A DNA stretch of 33,005 bases from Bacteroidales bacterium (GCA_018401015.1 JAGYLP010000021.1:1-33005); one strand, 5' to 3'; counted from the first letter of the stretch, positions 22,751 through 31,296 are shown. Notes: generated by a model from the letters alone, not told the origin. Program-made: numbers and translations.

Positions 22751-23941
22751 ATGAAAAAATCTTGGGCTATCGTTTTTTCTCTCATCATGGGTTTAAGCTT
22801 CGCTTCTTGCGACGACGATGATGTAACCGATCCTATTATTGTGAATTCTGGTAATGTAATAGTTACCGAAAACATTTCTGCTAACACCACCTGGTATGCC
22901 GACTCTGTTTACCAATTAGGTGGTCGTATTACCGTTCTCTCCGGTGCAACCTTAACCATTGAACCCGGCACCATTATTAAGGGTGAAGCTGGCACTCAAG
23001 CCAATGCTACTGCTCTTTTAGTAGCTCGTGGTGGTAAATTAATGGCTGAAGGAACTGCTTCTTTACCCATCATCTTTACCTCGGTTGCCGACGAAATTTC
23101 TCCCGAAGATGTAGCTGCCGGTAATTTTGAAAGTCCTAACCTCGATCCAAACATTAACGGTTTGTGGGGTGGTGTTATCGTTCTTGGAAGTGCTACCATC
23201 TCCGCTTCGAACGAGTCTGGCGATATTAGCGAAATTCAAATTGAAGGTATTCCTACTACCGACCCGAATGGTTTGTATGGTGGTAATAACGACGCCGACA
23301 ACAGCGGTGTAATCAAATACATTTCCATCCGACATGGTGGTACTAACATTGGTGCAGGCAACGAAATCAACGGGCTTACCTTAGGTGGTGTTGGTTCCGG
23401 AACTGTTATTGAAAATGTAGAAGTAGTTGCAAACCAGGACGACGGTATCGAATGGTTTGGTGGAACCGTTAATGTTAAAAACGCTTTAACTTGGAATGTT
23501 GGCGACGACGGAATGGACACCGACCAAGCTTGGGCTGGTACTTGCGACAACTTCGTGGTTATAACTCCTGCCGGACATTGCTTTGAGTTAGACGGACCAG
23601 AAGGTTCTTACGAAGCCGGACACTCCTTCGTGAATGGTACTGTAGTTGCCAGTTCGGAAGACCGCGTTTCCGAAGACCTGATCAATGTTGACGACAACTC
23701 GATTGTTGCTTTGAAAGACATCTACTTCACCGGTATTGCCGAAGGTCAAATGGTTAACCGCGTAACTGCAGCTGGTGTTACTTTCGAAGGAATCGAATTC
23801 GACGTAACCGAAGAAGCTCTTCCATCGCACGTAAACGGTGACGTTCCTGCTGGAATTACTGCTGGTGGTTCTCCCAAAGCCGATGTTTCTGTTTTCGGAT
23901 GGACTTGGGCTGCTAAAGCCGGAATGTTAAGCGGATTATAA
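22751..23941 (+). CDS. Surface lipoprotein, right-handed beta-helix
   Basis: 396 residues. Signal peptide with lipobox 'FASC' (Cys20), directly followed by DDDD, an acidic patch like the lipoprotein export signals that send lipoproteins to the cell surface in Bacteroidetes. The body is a parallel beta-helix: repeated 'GRITVLSGATLTIEPGTIIKG', 'GLWGGVIVLGSATI', 'NGLTLGGVGSGTVIENVEVVANQDDGIEWFGGTVNVKNA', 'IVALKDIYFTGI'. It ends 'PKADVSVFGWTWAAKAGML', the usual end of this family. Paired with the TonB-dependent receptor that follows, it may bind a substrate or shape the surface side of the receptor; no enzyme motif was seen. Confidence 0.82.
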   Translation: MKKSWAIVFSLIMGLSFASCDDDDVTDPIIVNSGNVIVTENISANTTWYADSVYQLGGRITVLSGATLTIEPGTIIKGEAGTQANATALLVARGGKLMAEGTASLPIIFTSVADEISPEDVAAGNFESPNLDPNINGLWGGVIVLGSATISASNESGDISEIQIEGIPTTDPNGLYGGNNDADNSGVIKYISIRHGGTNIGAGNEINGLTLGGVGSGTVIENVEVVANQDDGIEWFGGTVNVKNALTWNVGDDGMDTDQAWAGTCDNFVVITPAGHCFELDGPEGSYEAGHSFVNGTVVASSEDRVSEDLINVDDNSIVALKDIYFTGIAEGQMVNRVTAAGVTFEGIEFDVTEEALPSHVNGDVPAGITAGGSPKADVSVFGWTWAAKAGMLSGL

Positions 23942-23984
23942 TATTCCTTTCGCAAAAACATTGAATCCATTATATCAAAGTTCT

Positions 23985-24028
23985 GGAACAGACTTATCCA
24001 AATCCCGGGTAAGTCTGTTCCCTTTTTT
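23985..24028 (+). terminator. Strong terminator between lipoprotein and TonB-dependent receptor
   Basis: GGAACAGACTTA (23985-23996) and TAAGTCTGTTCC (24010-24021) form a perfect 12-bp stem with a 13-nt loop, followed by six T (24023-24028). Read-through or a second promoter is needed for the receptor gene starting at 24130. Confidence 0.92.
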
Positions 24029-24129
24029 AGGTAATTCATAACCCAATACAATCTACCCTACTGATAATCAATATTCTATTAAAAAACACAGTTCCGATCA
24101 ATCTAACTAATCATTTTTGCTGTCAATCC

Positions 24130-27024
24130 ATGAAACGCTTCTTACTCATTAGCCTCCTTATTCTCCCTTCTTTCCTTTTCGCACAAAAAGGAATCATTCG
24201 TGGTAAGGTTTACGACGATAAAACCGGAGAAACGCTGGTTGGAGTCACCGTAATTATTCCGGGTACAACACAAGGAACCATTACCGACCTCGATGGAGAA
24301 TTCAGCATCGAAACGCAAGCTGGAAAATCAAGTATTCAACTCTCGTATATCTCCTACAACACGCTGAGCATTAACGAAATTGACGTGAAGCCAGGCGAAG
24401 TAACTTATTTGGATAACCTGCGGTTAAAAGAAAGTTCCCTTGAGTTGAACGAAGTAGTTATTTCGGCCGAAATTGTTCGTACTACCGAAATGGCTCTTCA
24501 GACCGTACGACGCAAATCGGCCGTGATAATGGATGGAATTTCGGCATCGCGCATGGCTTTAATTGGCGATGCAACCGCCGTAGAGGCTGCCAAACGAGTA
24601 ACAGGTGTGTCGGTTGAAGGAGGGAAATATGTGTATGTTCGTGGACTTGGCGACCGCTATACGAAAACGACCTTGAATGGAGTAAACATTCCCGGTCTCG
24701 ACCCCGATCGGAATAGCTTACAAATGGACATCTTCCCTTCGAACCTCATCAACAACATGCTGGTTCTAAAGAATTTTACCGCCGACTTACCGGCCGATTT
24801 TACCGGCGGATTGCTCGACATTGAAACCAAAGATTTTCCCGAAAAGAAAATTTTCAGTTATTCGTTCAGCACATCGGTGAACCCTCAAATGCACTTTAAT
24901 CCCGATTATCTCTCCTACGATGGTGGTTCTACCGACTTCCTAGGGTTCGACGATGGAACTCGAGCTTTGCCCAACGGAGCCCGATCGGCCAACATCCCAA
25001 CTCCTGTATCGGGTGCCAGCTCTCAGGAAGTAAACGATTTTGTGTCGAGCTTTAATCCCGAGCTTGGTGCAAAACGTCAACCCAGCCTGCCCGATTTCAG
25101 CGCTAGTCTTACCTTTGGGAATCAATTGGAACTCAACGAAAAAGAAGATGGAGTAAAGCCAAAGCTTGGCTACATTTTTTCCGCTAGTTACAAATCCGAC
25201 TACAAATATTACAGCGAAGTCGAATACGGTGAGTTCCAGCGATTCATCGACCCAACTTTGAATGAGATGCGCTATGCCACCATCCAAACTGGTGAAATGG
25301 GCGAACGAAATGTGCTCGTAGGGTTACTGGGCGGATTAGCCTATAAAACCCAACAATCCAAATACAAACTAATGGCCATGCATTTGCAAAATGGCGAAAG
25401 CCGTGCCGGTAAATTCTTTATCGATAACGATGGCGAGGCAGTTGGGCAATCGGGCTATTTTGCAACTTCCGATAACCTCGAGTACAATCAACGTTCGCTG
25501 AGCAATCTGATTTTCCAGGGAACGCATTTGCTCTCAAAATCGAATTGGGAACTTGACTGGCGTGTTTCGCCCGTATTCTCCCTATCGAACGACCCCGACA
25601 TTCGCAAAACCGCTTTTACACAAACCGCTACCGACACCTTCTTCAATGCGGGTGCAGGAGGAAATCCAGCTCGTATCTGGCGTAACCTGAACGAATTCAA
25701 CGGAACAGCCCGTTTCGATGCCACTAAAAAATATCAGTGGAAAGAACGAGAAGGAAAATTCAAAGTCGGTACTTATTACACCTATAAACAACGATTCTAC
25801 GAAATCCTATTCTACGATATCCAGTTCTTTGGTCCACAAGACTGGCCCAATCCCGATCCTTCGGTAGTACTCGACCCAAATTACCTTTACCCAAATCGTC
25901 CGAATGCTATTTACTACCAGTCGGGAAACAACAATCCGAACCCGAACGAATACTCCTCCAATATTCACAATACCGCTGCCTATGTATCGAACGAACTGGA
26001 ACTTCTCCCTCGTTTGAAAACCATTTTAGGGCTGCGCCTGGAGCATTATGTACAGCGACATACCGGACGCGATCAGGCTTGGGCTAGTGGCGATTACACC
26101 AACGGGCGAAACCTCGATAACGATGTTGTGCTGGAATCGCTCCGTTTATTCCCCTCGGTGAATGTTATTTATGCACTTTCCGAAATGCAAAACCTCCGGG
26201 CTTCTTTTACCCAAACCATTGCTCGTCCGTCGTTTAAAGAACTTTCTTTTGCTCAAATTCTCGATCCACTCTCGAATAGGATCTTCAACGGAAGTTTGTT
26301 CGTTACCAGCACTTGGGACGGCAACCTGGTTGAAACCAACATCGATAACATCGATCTGCGTTGGGAATTGTTCCAGGAACGCGATCAAATGTTTTCGGTT
26401 AGCACCTTCTACAAACGATTCCAAAACCCCATTGAGTTGGTTCGTATTCCCGAGCAACAAACCAGTACCGAGTACCAACCCCGGAATGTTGGAAATGGCC
26501 AGTTATTAGGTATCGAACTAGAATTGCGCAAAGAGTTAGCCTTCCTATCGCCCTATTTATTCAACTGGAATATCAATGGAAACCTCACCCTGGTAGAATC
26601 CCGAATAGACATGACCGACCTTGAATTCAATTCCCGAAAAACTTACGAAAAAGAAGGGGAAACGATTGAGCCAACCCGTCAAATGGCAGGTCAGTCGCCT
26701 TACGTTATTAATTTAGGTATTGCATATGCGAATGCCGATCGGGGGTTGAATGCCGGATTATTCTACAATGTGAAAGGCCCGACCCTATCGATTGTGGGAG
26801 CAGGATTATTCCCGGATATTTACATGGAACCATTCCACAGCTTAAATTTCAGCCTAAACAAGACCTTTGGCCCTGAGAACCGTTCCGCTGTCGACTTTAA
26901 AATCTCCAATATCCTGAACGATCGGATCGAAAGTTTTTATCAATCGTTCGAAGCGACCCCACAGGTATTTAGCAGTTTAAACCCCGGTCGCGCTTTCAGC
27001 ATTGGGTATAGTTACAAGTTTTAA
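24130..27024 (+). CDS. TonB-dependent outer membrane receptor with carboxypeptidase-regulatory-like N-domain
   Basis: 964 residues. Signal peptide 1-18. CarboxypepD_reg-like domain 22-105 ('GIIRGKVYDDKTGETLVGVTVIIPGTTQGTITDLDGEFSI'). Plug domain about 125-240, with 'YVYVRGLGDRYTKTTLNGV' and 'IPGLDPDRNSLQMDIFPSNLI'. The beta-barrel extends from about 265 to the end, finishing '..FSIGYSYKF', the C-terminal aromatic residue expected for BamA-dependent insertion. It takes up a ligand across the outer membrane using TonB/ExbBD energy. The plug wording matches the CirA-like receptors that accompany beta-helix lipoproteins, rather than SusC (no SusD-like partner). The ligand is unknown. A weak -7-like CATTTTTG (24112-24119) sits just before the start. 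Confidence 0.93.
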   Translation: MKRFLLISLLILPSFLFAQKGIIRGKVYDDKTGETLVGVTVIIPGTTQGTITDLDGEFSIETQAGKSSIQLSYISYNTLSINEIDVKPGEVTYLDNLRLKESSLELNEVVISAEIVRTTEMALQTVRRKSAVIMDGISASRMALIGDATAVEAAKRVTGVSVEGGKYVYVRGLGDRYTKTTLNGVNIPGLDPDRNSLQMDIFPSNLINNMLVLKNFTADLPADFTGGLLDIETKDFPEKKIFSYSFSTSVNPQMHFNPDYLSYDGGSTDFLGFDDGTRALPNGARSANIPTPVSGASSQEVNDFVSSFNPELGAKRQPSLPDFSASLTFGNQLELNEKEDGVKPKLGYIFSASYKSDYKYYSEVEYGEFQRFIDPTLNEMRYATIQTGEMGERNVLVGLLGGLAYKTQQSKYKLMAMHLQNGESRAGKFFIDNDGEAVGQSGYFATSDNLEYNQRSLSNLIFQGTHLLSKSNWELDWRVSPVFSLSNDPDIRKTAFTQTATDTFFNAGAGGNPARIWRNLNEFNGTARFDATKKYQWKEREGKFKVGTYYTYKQRFYEILFYDIQFFGPQDWPNPDPSVVLDPNYLYPNRPNAIYYQSGNNNPNPNEYSSNIHNTAAYVSNELELLPRLKTILGLRLEHYVQRHTGRDQAWASGDYTNGRNLDNDVVLESLRLFPSVNVIYALSEMQNLRASFTQTIARPSFKELSFAQILDPLSNRIFNGSLFVTSTWDGNLVETNIDNIDLRWELFQERDQMFSVSTFYKRFQNPIELVRIPEQQTSTEYQPRNVGNGQLLGIELELRKELAFLSPYLFNWNINGNLTLVESRIDMTDLEFNSRKTYEKEGETIEPTRQMAGQSPYVINLGIAYANADRGLNAGLFYNVKGPTLSIVGAGLFPDIYMEPFHSLNFSLNKTFGPENRSAVDFKISNILNDRIESFYQSFEATPQVFSSLNPGRAFSIGYSYKF

Positions 27025-27055
27025 GGATGCATTTGGATTCAGGACCAGCTTGTCA

Positions 27056-27083
27056 GTGAACGGTGAATGGTGAACGGTGAAGG
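27056..27083. repeat. Heptamer tandem repeat (GTGAANG)x4
   Basis: GTGAACG, GTGAATG, GTGAACG, GTGAAGG in direct tandem (27056-27083), 32 bp after the receptor gene. The unit length of 7 is not a multiple of 3, and the array is non-coding here. Confidence 0.85.
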
Positions 27084-27133
27084 ACAGACTGGGCGACTTG
27101 GCGAGGGGGGATGAAAGATGGCAACAACGAACT

Positions 27134-27194
27134 AGCCAAAAGCTAATAGCCAATAGCCTCCCGAATGCTTTCGGGAAGCTAACAGCCAACAGCC
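27134..27194. repeat. Heptamer array (AGCYAAN) split by a hairpin
   Basis: AGCCAAA, AGCTAAT, AGCCAAT, AGCC (27134-27158), then the hairpin TCCCGAA-TGCT-TTCGGGA (27159-27176), then AGCTAAC, AGCCAAC, AGCC (27177-27194). The array ends three bases from the stop codon of the next minus-strand gene. The hairpin could double as its terminator, but there is no T-run. Confidence 0.8.
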
Positions 27195-27196
27195 TT

Positions 27197-27643
27197 CTAC
27201 TGAATCCGAAACGCCTTGCATTCACCGCCTTCCAAGCGGAAGATTCCTTCGTAGTAAACAATTTCCTCTTCATTATAAGGATGCGGATACGTAATTATTA
27301 AACTCACATCTTTCGTTTTATCGGAACCTAAATCGGCCGACATGCTCACTCCGGCTTCCCAACATTCGGGAGCCGATTCAAGGGTAGAGTTCGAAACCAT
27401 ACTGCCAATTAGTTCATCATCGATATATATCCGAACCAAACTGATATAATTCTGCTGAAGCATTAAAGCAGTAACCGGATCCATCCAAAAGACAGCATTT
27501 GCTTCATATTCACAACTCCCGTCGTCTTCCTCCGCATTGGGATTATAATTCACACTTTTGGAATCGGTACATCCTTGTTCCGGTTCACAGGCGCTCAAAA
27601 GAGAGAGACTCAACAAGGCTCCAATCAATAAAAATACACGCAT
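27197..27643 (-). CDS. Small lipoprotein with 'GCTDxxxxNYNPNAEEDDGSC' motif
   Basis: 148 residues. Signal peptide and lipobox 'LSAC' (Cys19). Directly after it comes the Cys-flanked, Asp-rich, probably calcium-binding motif GCTDSKSVNYNPNAEEDD then GSCEY (residues 24-46). This motif is frequent in surface and secreted Bacteroidetes proteins. The rest (50-148) is a beta-rich domain with two more Cys (in 'PECWEAG' and 'GGECKAF') that I cannot assign. Anchored in the outer membrane; function unknown. A single gene, with its 3' end touching the heptamer array. Confidence 0.75.
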   Translation of the reverse strand: MRVFLLIGALLSLSLLSACEPEQGCTDSKSVNYNPNAEEDDGSCEYEANAVFWMDPVTALMLQQNYISLVRIYIDDELIGSMVSNSTLESAPECWEAGVSMSADLGSDKTKDVSLIITYPHPYNEEEIVYYEGIFRLEGGECKAFRIQ

Positions 27644-27747
27644 CTATTTTATTATGAATTAATTAAAACAATCTTATCCTGCAATAAAAGGTAATTAAAA
27701 CCCTCCGATTGCAAATTCATTTAAGGACGTTCTCCAAAGGAACGAGG

Positions 27748-29184
27748 CTAGTGCAACCATTTATCATGAATAAACTGAAACGTTCCGTCGGCTTTTATCG
27801 CATTCAGGCTTTCTTGCCATTCCTCAACAATAACGGTTGAAGTTTCTTTCGAGAAGGAAATATAAAAATCGGTCGACATCAATTCCAGATTCTCTTCCAC
27901 ATCGGAATAAGCATACTGAAGATTTTCAAGGATTGCGGGAAAGGTAATATTCGTAATCACCACGGCATCCACTTCGTTATTCATTAAGAGATGAACCAGT
28001 TCCTCGGGGGTCGAAACAGTCGTTAAATTAGTGAATCCCTCTTCGATGAGGGTTTGGGTCGAGAACCAGTTTTCAACTACACCAACATGAGCCAGTTGTT
28101 TCGCGTCCTCGATCGATTCCAGTTCAATACCGGATCCGGTGCGGGTGTAAAAGAAGCTTGTGTTCGATCCAATAGGACCAACCCACTGAAAGAGATTTTC
28201 TCGCGCAGTGGTGCGTTCCATGGTGTATAAACAAACATTCCTATTCAAGGAAGCTAATTGGTAGGCATTGCTCCAGGAGGTGAGTTGGATGTTGTAAAAT
28301 TCGCCGCGCCGCGACAAGATTTCGCGGACCAAATCAGTCCCAAACCCGCTTATCTCGCCTTGTTCATTTCGAAAACTTAAAGGTGCATAATCCTCGGTAT
28401 AAATCATGAGTACATCGGGCACATTCCGATGATTGAAGTAGGTTTCCGTAAGACTTGTAATAAATCCAGTCCGTTTTAAATCGTCGATTTTTTCCTGAAA
28501 ATCGGCCACCACTTCATCGGGTACAGCCGGATTAAATGCAAAATAGATCAACTCGCTGAGCAAATGCAGCTCTTTTTCGACATGATAAAAACTACTGCCC
28601 AAATTCACTAAGGTGCTTTTCATGGGAATTTCAGTAGCCGGATACAAATCGATGCTCCCTTCGAGGAGCTTGCTCACGGCATCTTCCTGATCTTCGCAAA
28701 AAACAAGGTTAGAAAAACCCTGTTGCACCAAATATTGGTGCATGGTATTATCCTCGAGCACCCCGATACTGCCAACTTGTTTAGCATCTTCCAGCGTTAC
28801 AATATCCCAACTTGATCCTACCTTTTTGTAAAAGTTCCATTCCACTTCGGCGTAGGGTCCTGCCCATTTAAACAGATCCTTACGATCAGCATTCAAAACA
28901 GCCGAAAACAGTACGCCTTGCTCATCGTCCAAACATGCCTGATAACTTTCGGTCCAGTTTCCAACTAAAATGTATGGGGTGAAATCTAATTCTTCGGCAA
29001 TTCGGTAAACCAGATCGGGCCCTAGTCCAATAAGCTTACCCTCTTCGCTGTAATTAAATGGAGGGTATTCGTTGGTATAGAACTGTAAATCGTAGGCTTG
29101 ATCGGTCGAATTACAAGCCGACAGATACAAGACCATGCTTAAAAAAAGTGCTTTGATAAAAAGTGTTGTGTGTTTGAATATCAT
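27748..29184 (-). CDS. Lipoprotein with two tandem solute-binding family-3 domains
   Basis: 478 residues. Lipobox 'LSAC' (Cys24). Two SBP_bac_3-type domains (PF00497-like): about 32-250 and 257-478. Equivalent landmarks: 'YTNEYPPFNYSEEGKLIGLGPDLVYRIAEEL' versus 'YTEDYAPLSFRNEQGEISGFGTDLVREILSR'; 'RKDLFKWAGPYAEVEWNFYKKVGS' versus 'RENLFQWVGPIGSNTSFFYTRTGS'; 'LEDAKQVGSIGVLEDNTMHQYLVQQGFSNL' versus 'IEDAKQLAHVGVVENWFSTQTLIEEGFTNL'. These domains bind amino acids or similar small ligands for ABC import or sensing. No permease or ATPase gene is nearby, and no membrane domain or kinase is fused. A ligand-sensing or capture role is therefore inferred. It is 26 bp from the thioesterase gene, same strand. 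Confidence 0.85.
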   Translation of the reverse strand: MIFKHTTLFIKALFLSMVLYLSACNSTDQAYDLQFYTNEYPPFNYSEEGKLIGLGPDLVYRIAEELDFTPYILVGNWTESYQACLDDEQGVLFSAVLNADRKDLFKWAGPYAEVEWNFYKKVGSSWDIVTLEDAKQVGSIGVLEDNTMHQYLVQQGFSNLVFCEDQEDAVSKLLEGSIDLYPATEIPMKSTLVNLGSSFYHVEKELHLLSELIYFAFNPAVPDEVVADFQEKIDDLKRTGFITSLTETYFNHRNVPDVLMIYTEDYAPLSFRNEQGEISGFGTDLVREILSRRGEFYNIQLTSWSNAYQLASLNRNVCLYTMERTTARENLFQWVGPIGSNTSFFYTRTGSGIELESIEDAKQLAHVGVVENWFSTQTLIEEGFTNLTTVSTPEELVHLLMNNEVDAVVITNITFPAILENLQYAYSDVEENLELMSTDFYISFSKETSTVIVEEWQESLNAIKADGTFQFIHDKWLH

Positions 29185-29210
29185 TTTAAATATTGATTAT
29201 GAGTTGATGA

Positions 29211-29684
29211 TTATTTGGATAAAAAACTATCCGGCATTTGAACAGCTAGTATTTCACCTTTTACGGTTTCGATTCCGTTGGCGTAAACCGAAGCTTCCAC
29301 CAATACTTTTCGGCCGTTGATCGATTTTATTCGTCCTCGAACTTCCAGCTCCACCCCAATTGGAGTGGGTTTCAAATAATTTACTTGTAAAGAGGCCGTA
29401 ACAAAACGAAAAGCGGGCAAGCTGTCCATTGGGCGATTCTCGGCACGATACATGGCGGCAGCTGCCGAACCGGTTCCGTGGCAATCGATAATGGAGGCCA
29501 GAAAACCACCATACACATAACCGGGAATGGCCGTGTGATAGTCGCGGGGAGTAACGCGAGAAACGGTCTCATCGCCTTCCCAATACGTCTTTAACTGATA
29601 ACCATGTTCGTTCTTGCTACCACAGCCATAGCAATGACTCAATTCTTCGGGATAAAAATCCTGAACAGCCCAATTTTTTTCCAT
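29211..29684 (-). CDS. PaaI-family acyl-CoA thioesterase (hotdog fold)
   Basis: 157 residues. 4HBT/PaaI hotdog pattern: 'HTAIPGYVYGGFLASIIDCHGTGSAAA' (50-76), where the Gly-Gly followed by a helix with Asp67 is the family's catalytic region, then 'VTASLQVNYLKPTPIGVELEVRGRI' (95-119). An N-terminal CYGCG (18-22) precedes it, a feature of a subset of this family. It hydrolyses acyl-CoA thioesters; the substrate is unknown. Cytoplasmic. Probably co-transcribed with the downstream tandem solute-binding lipoprotein gene, with no obvious functional link. Confidence 0.85.
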   Translation of the reverse strand: MEKNWAVQDFYPEELSHCYGCGSKNEHGYQLKTYWEGDETVSRVTPRDYHTAIPGYVYGGFLASIIDCHGTGSAAAAMYRAENRPMDSLPAFRFVTASLQVNYLKPTPIGVELEVRGRIKSINGRKVLVEASVYANGIETVKGEILAVQMPDSFLSK

Positions 29685-29889
29685 CGATACTTCTTTTTGA
29701 GGATGTTTAGTAAGTATAAAAATTTAATAATTCACAAACTTACAAATTTGCAAGATGCAATCTCCTATGGAATACCTTCAGATTTGGATCAATTCAAGTT
29801 GGGAGTTATGACAAACTCGGTGCATAATTTTTTAGCAATTATTAGGATTCTCATGCGGCCTGAACGAATCCTTCCGATATGATTAATCC

Positions 29890-29897
29890 TACTTTTG
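29890..29897 (+). promoter_or_regulatory. -7 element very close to a GTG start
   Basis: TACTTTTG, a perfect TAnnTTTG, ends four bases before the GTG at 29902. Transcription would then begin at or next to the start codon, giving a leaderless or nearly leaderless mRNA. No good -33 TTTG is present. Confidence 0.4.
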
Positions 29898-29901
29898 CAA
29901 G

Positions 29902-30288
29902 GTGCTGAGAAGAATTAGACATAGTCGTTTCCTGAGAATCCTGTGGGGTTTCATGGGAATTTATTTCCTGAACATTAGCATCGATTCTGCCGATCTTACA
30001 ACCCAGGGTGTATCAGAAGACTTGAACATAAACGATCAAGAAAGCATCCTTGAGTTTTTTGTAGAGAAGGTTTTAGGTTGTGAAGATGCATTCGTCGAAT
30101 ATGACGATCACGACCTTGAAAATATTCAAACCCAAAGCAAGATCAAATTAGATTGGATTACTCAGGTTATCGAAAGGATGAACTCCTATCCATTTGATAA
30201 CCATGATACAACGTCAAACGAATTTGGTTCAAACTTCGACTTATCGGAAGGGTTTCAGAAACTCATTTCACCGCCACCTGAATGTTGA
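29902..30288 (+). CDS. Small membrane-anchored protein of a conserved Bacteroidetes family, function unknown
   Basis: 128 residues from a GTG start: 'MLRRIRHSRFLRILWGFMGIYFLNISIDSAD'. This is a basic N-terminus, one hydrophobic helix (11-27) and then an acidic, polar body with 'SEDLNINDQESILEFFVEKVLGCEDAFVEYDDHDLEN'. I recall this pattern as a recurrent small protein in Bacteroidetes, often encoded near metal-transport or metal-response genes, but I cannot verify that here. There is no enzyme motif. Upstream of it is a candidate -7 element; the barrel-like gene follows after 73 bp. The helix may be a signal peptide or an anchor. The acidic patches could bind metal; that is inference. Confidence 0.65.
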   Translation: MLRRIRHSRFLRILWGFMGIYFLNISIDSADLTTQGVSEDLNINDQESILEFFVEKVLGCEDAFVEYDDHDLENIQTQSKIKLDWITQVIERMNSYPFDNHDTTSNEFGSNFDLSEGFQKLISPPPEC

Positions 30289-30361
30289 TTTGTTTTTATC
30301 AGGACGCGCTGCTAATCCAGGCAGTTATAAATACCTTTTAATTCATTCAAACAAATCAACC

Positions 30362-31219
30362 ATGAAAATCAAACTTTTACTTTTCCTAGTCATGGGGCTA
30401 GGTTGCATTTCTATGATCCATGCTCAAATAAATAAATCGGAATTAGATAGCATTTACGTAGAACAAGTTCAAAATCAAAAAACTCCCGACAAAGTATTAC
30501 ATGCTGAACCCTTATTCATCGATCTTATCCGAGATCTGGGGGCTAGAAAGGGAGAAAAAGAATGGAATCTTGGCATGGGCCTTACCGATAATTTAGCTTT
30601 TGATTCTTACGAAGCGCTTGTAGAGTACGAATGGGCTCCCATCGATCGATTAGGTTTAGAGATTGAGCTACCATTTACCTTTTTTGCACCCACTGCAGGA
30701 ACGAACAAAGAAGCGGTTCCATCGCACCAACTGAACAGCATCAAAATGGCTGCCCAGTGGTCGTTCTTTGTGAACGAAAAAATGGCAACAACCATGGCTT
30801 TAGGTTACATCAATGAACTGGAACTTTCAAGTTTTGAAAGCTTTGGCAGACCTTTTATAACGGGAAATATTTACAATCCTTTTCTGATTATCGCAAAGCG
30901 GTGGGGTAATAACTTTCACTCACTAATCTATACCGGACCCGGTATTGAGCAAAGCTTCCAGTCGAACGAGATTCTTACCAATTATGAACTACACAGTAGT
31001 TTCCATTACATGATTACAGGTACAAGAAACTTCATTGGCCTCGAATTCAATAAAACCTTTCTGCAAAACGATTTCGACATGACTATCCGCCCACAAATGA
31101 GACTTGGAATAGCCGACAATCTGCTCATTGGAGTGGTAGTGGGAATACCCGTTAGTAGAGAAAATGAACGATTAAGTTCTTTTATCCGACTCATTTGGGA
31201 ACCGGGTCATTCTCATTGA
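30362..31219 (+). CDS. Probable outer-membrane beta-barrel protein ('HAEPLFIDLIRDLGARKG' family)
   Basis: The start at 30362 (285 residues) gives the signal peptide MKIKLLLFLVMGLGCISMIH then AQ; the frame is open further upstream, but only this ATG opens a signal peptide. After a short linker comes the distinctive 'VLHAEPLFIDLIRDLGARKG' (41-60). Alternating beta-strands follow ('EWNLGMGLTDNLAFDSYEALVEYEWAPIDRLGLEIELPFTF', 'MRLGIADNLLIGVVVGIPVS'), as in small outer-membrane barrels. It ends 'WEPGHSH'. Members of this family are often mislabelled in databases (as I recall, as a purine-synthesis enzyme), but nothing here supports an enzyme. Probably co-transcribed with the small protein before it. 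Confidence 0.7.
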   Translation: MKIKLLLFLVMGLGCISMIHAQINKSELDSIYVEQVQNQKTPDKVLHAEPLFIDLIRDLGARKGEKEWNLGMGLTDNLAFDSYEALVEYEWAPIDRLGLEIELPFTFFAPTAGTNKEAVPSHQLNSIKMAAQWSFFVNEKMATTMALGYINELELSSFESFGRPFITGNIYNPFLIIAKRWGNNFHSLIYTGPGIEQSFQSNEILTNYELHSSFHYMITGTRNFIGLEFNKTFLQNDFDMTIRPQMRLGIADNLLIGVVVGIPVSRENERLSSFIRLIWEPGHSH

Positions 31220-31238
31220 ATACGTACACCATATTTCA

Positions 31239-31278
31239 AAAAAAACAGGTCAACTCCTTGAAAGTGACCTGTTTTTTT
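31239..31278. terminator. Bidirectional terminator between convergent genes
   Basis: CAGGTCA (31246-31252), 12-nt loop, TGACCTG (31265-31271), with a run of A on the left and seven T (31272-31278) on the right. It lies between the convergent barrel gene (ends 31219) and korB (ends 31297) and can stop transcription from both. Confidence 0.9.
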
Positions 31279-31296
31279 ATTCGATTGAAAGAAGAT

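Noticed and set aside
27052-27194. CRISPR array
   Set aside because: Units are 7 bp without spacers of constant length and there are no cas genes; they are simple heptamer repeats.
29604-29882. 92-residue plus-strand ORF overlapping the thioesterase start
   Set aside because: Antisense to the thioesterase N-terminus and running through AT-rich non-coding DNA; no family features.
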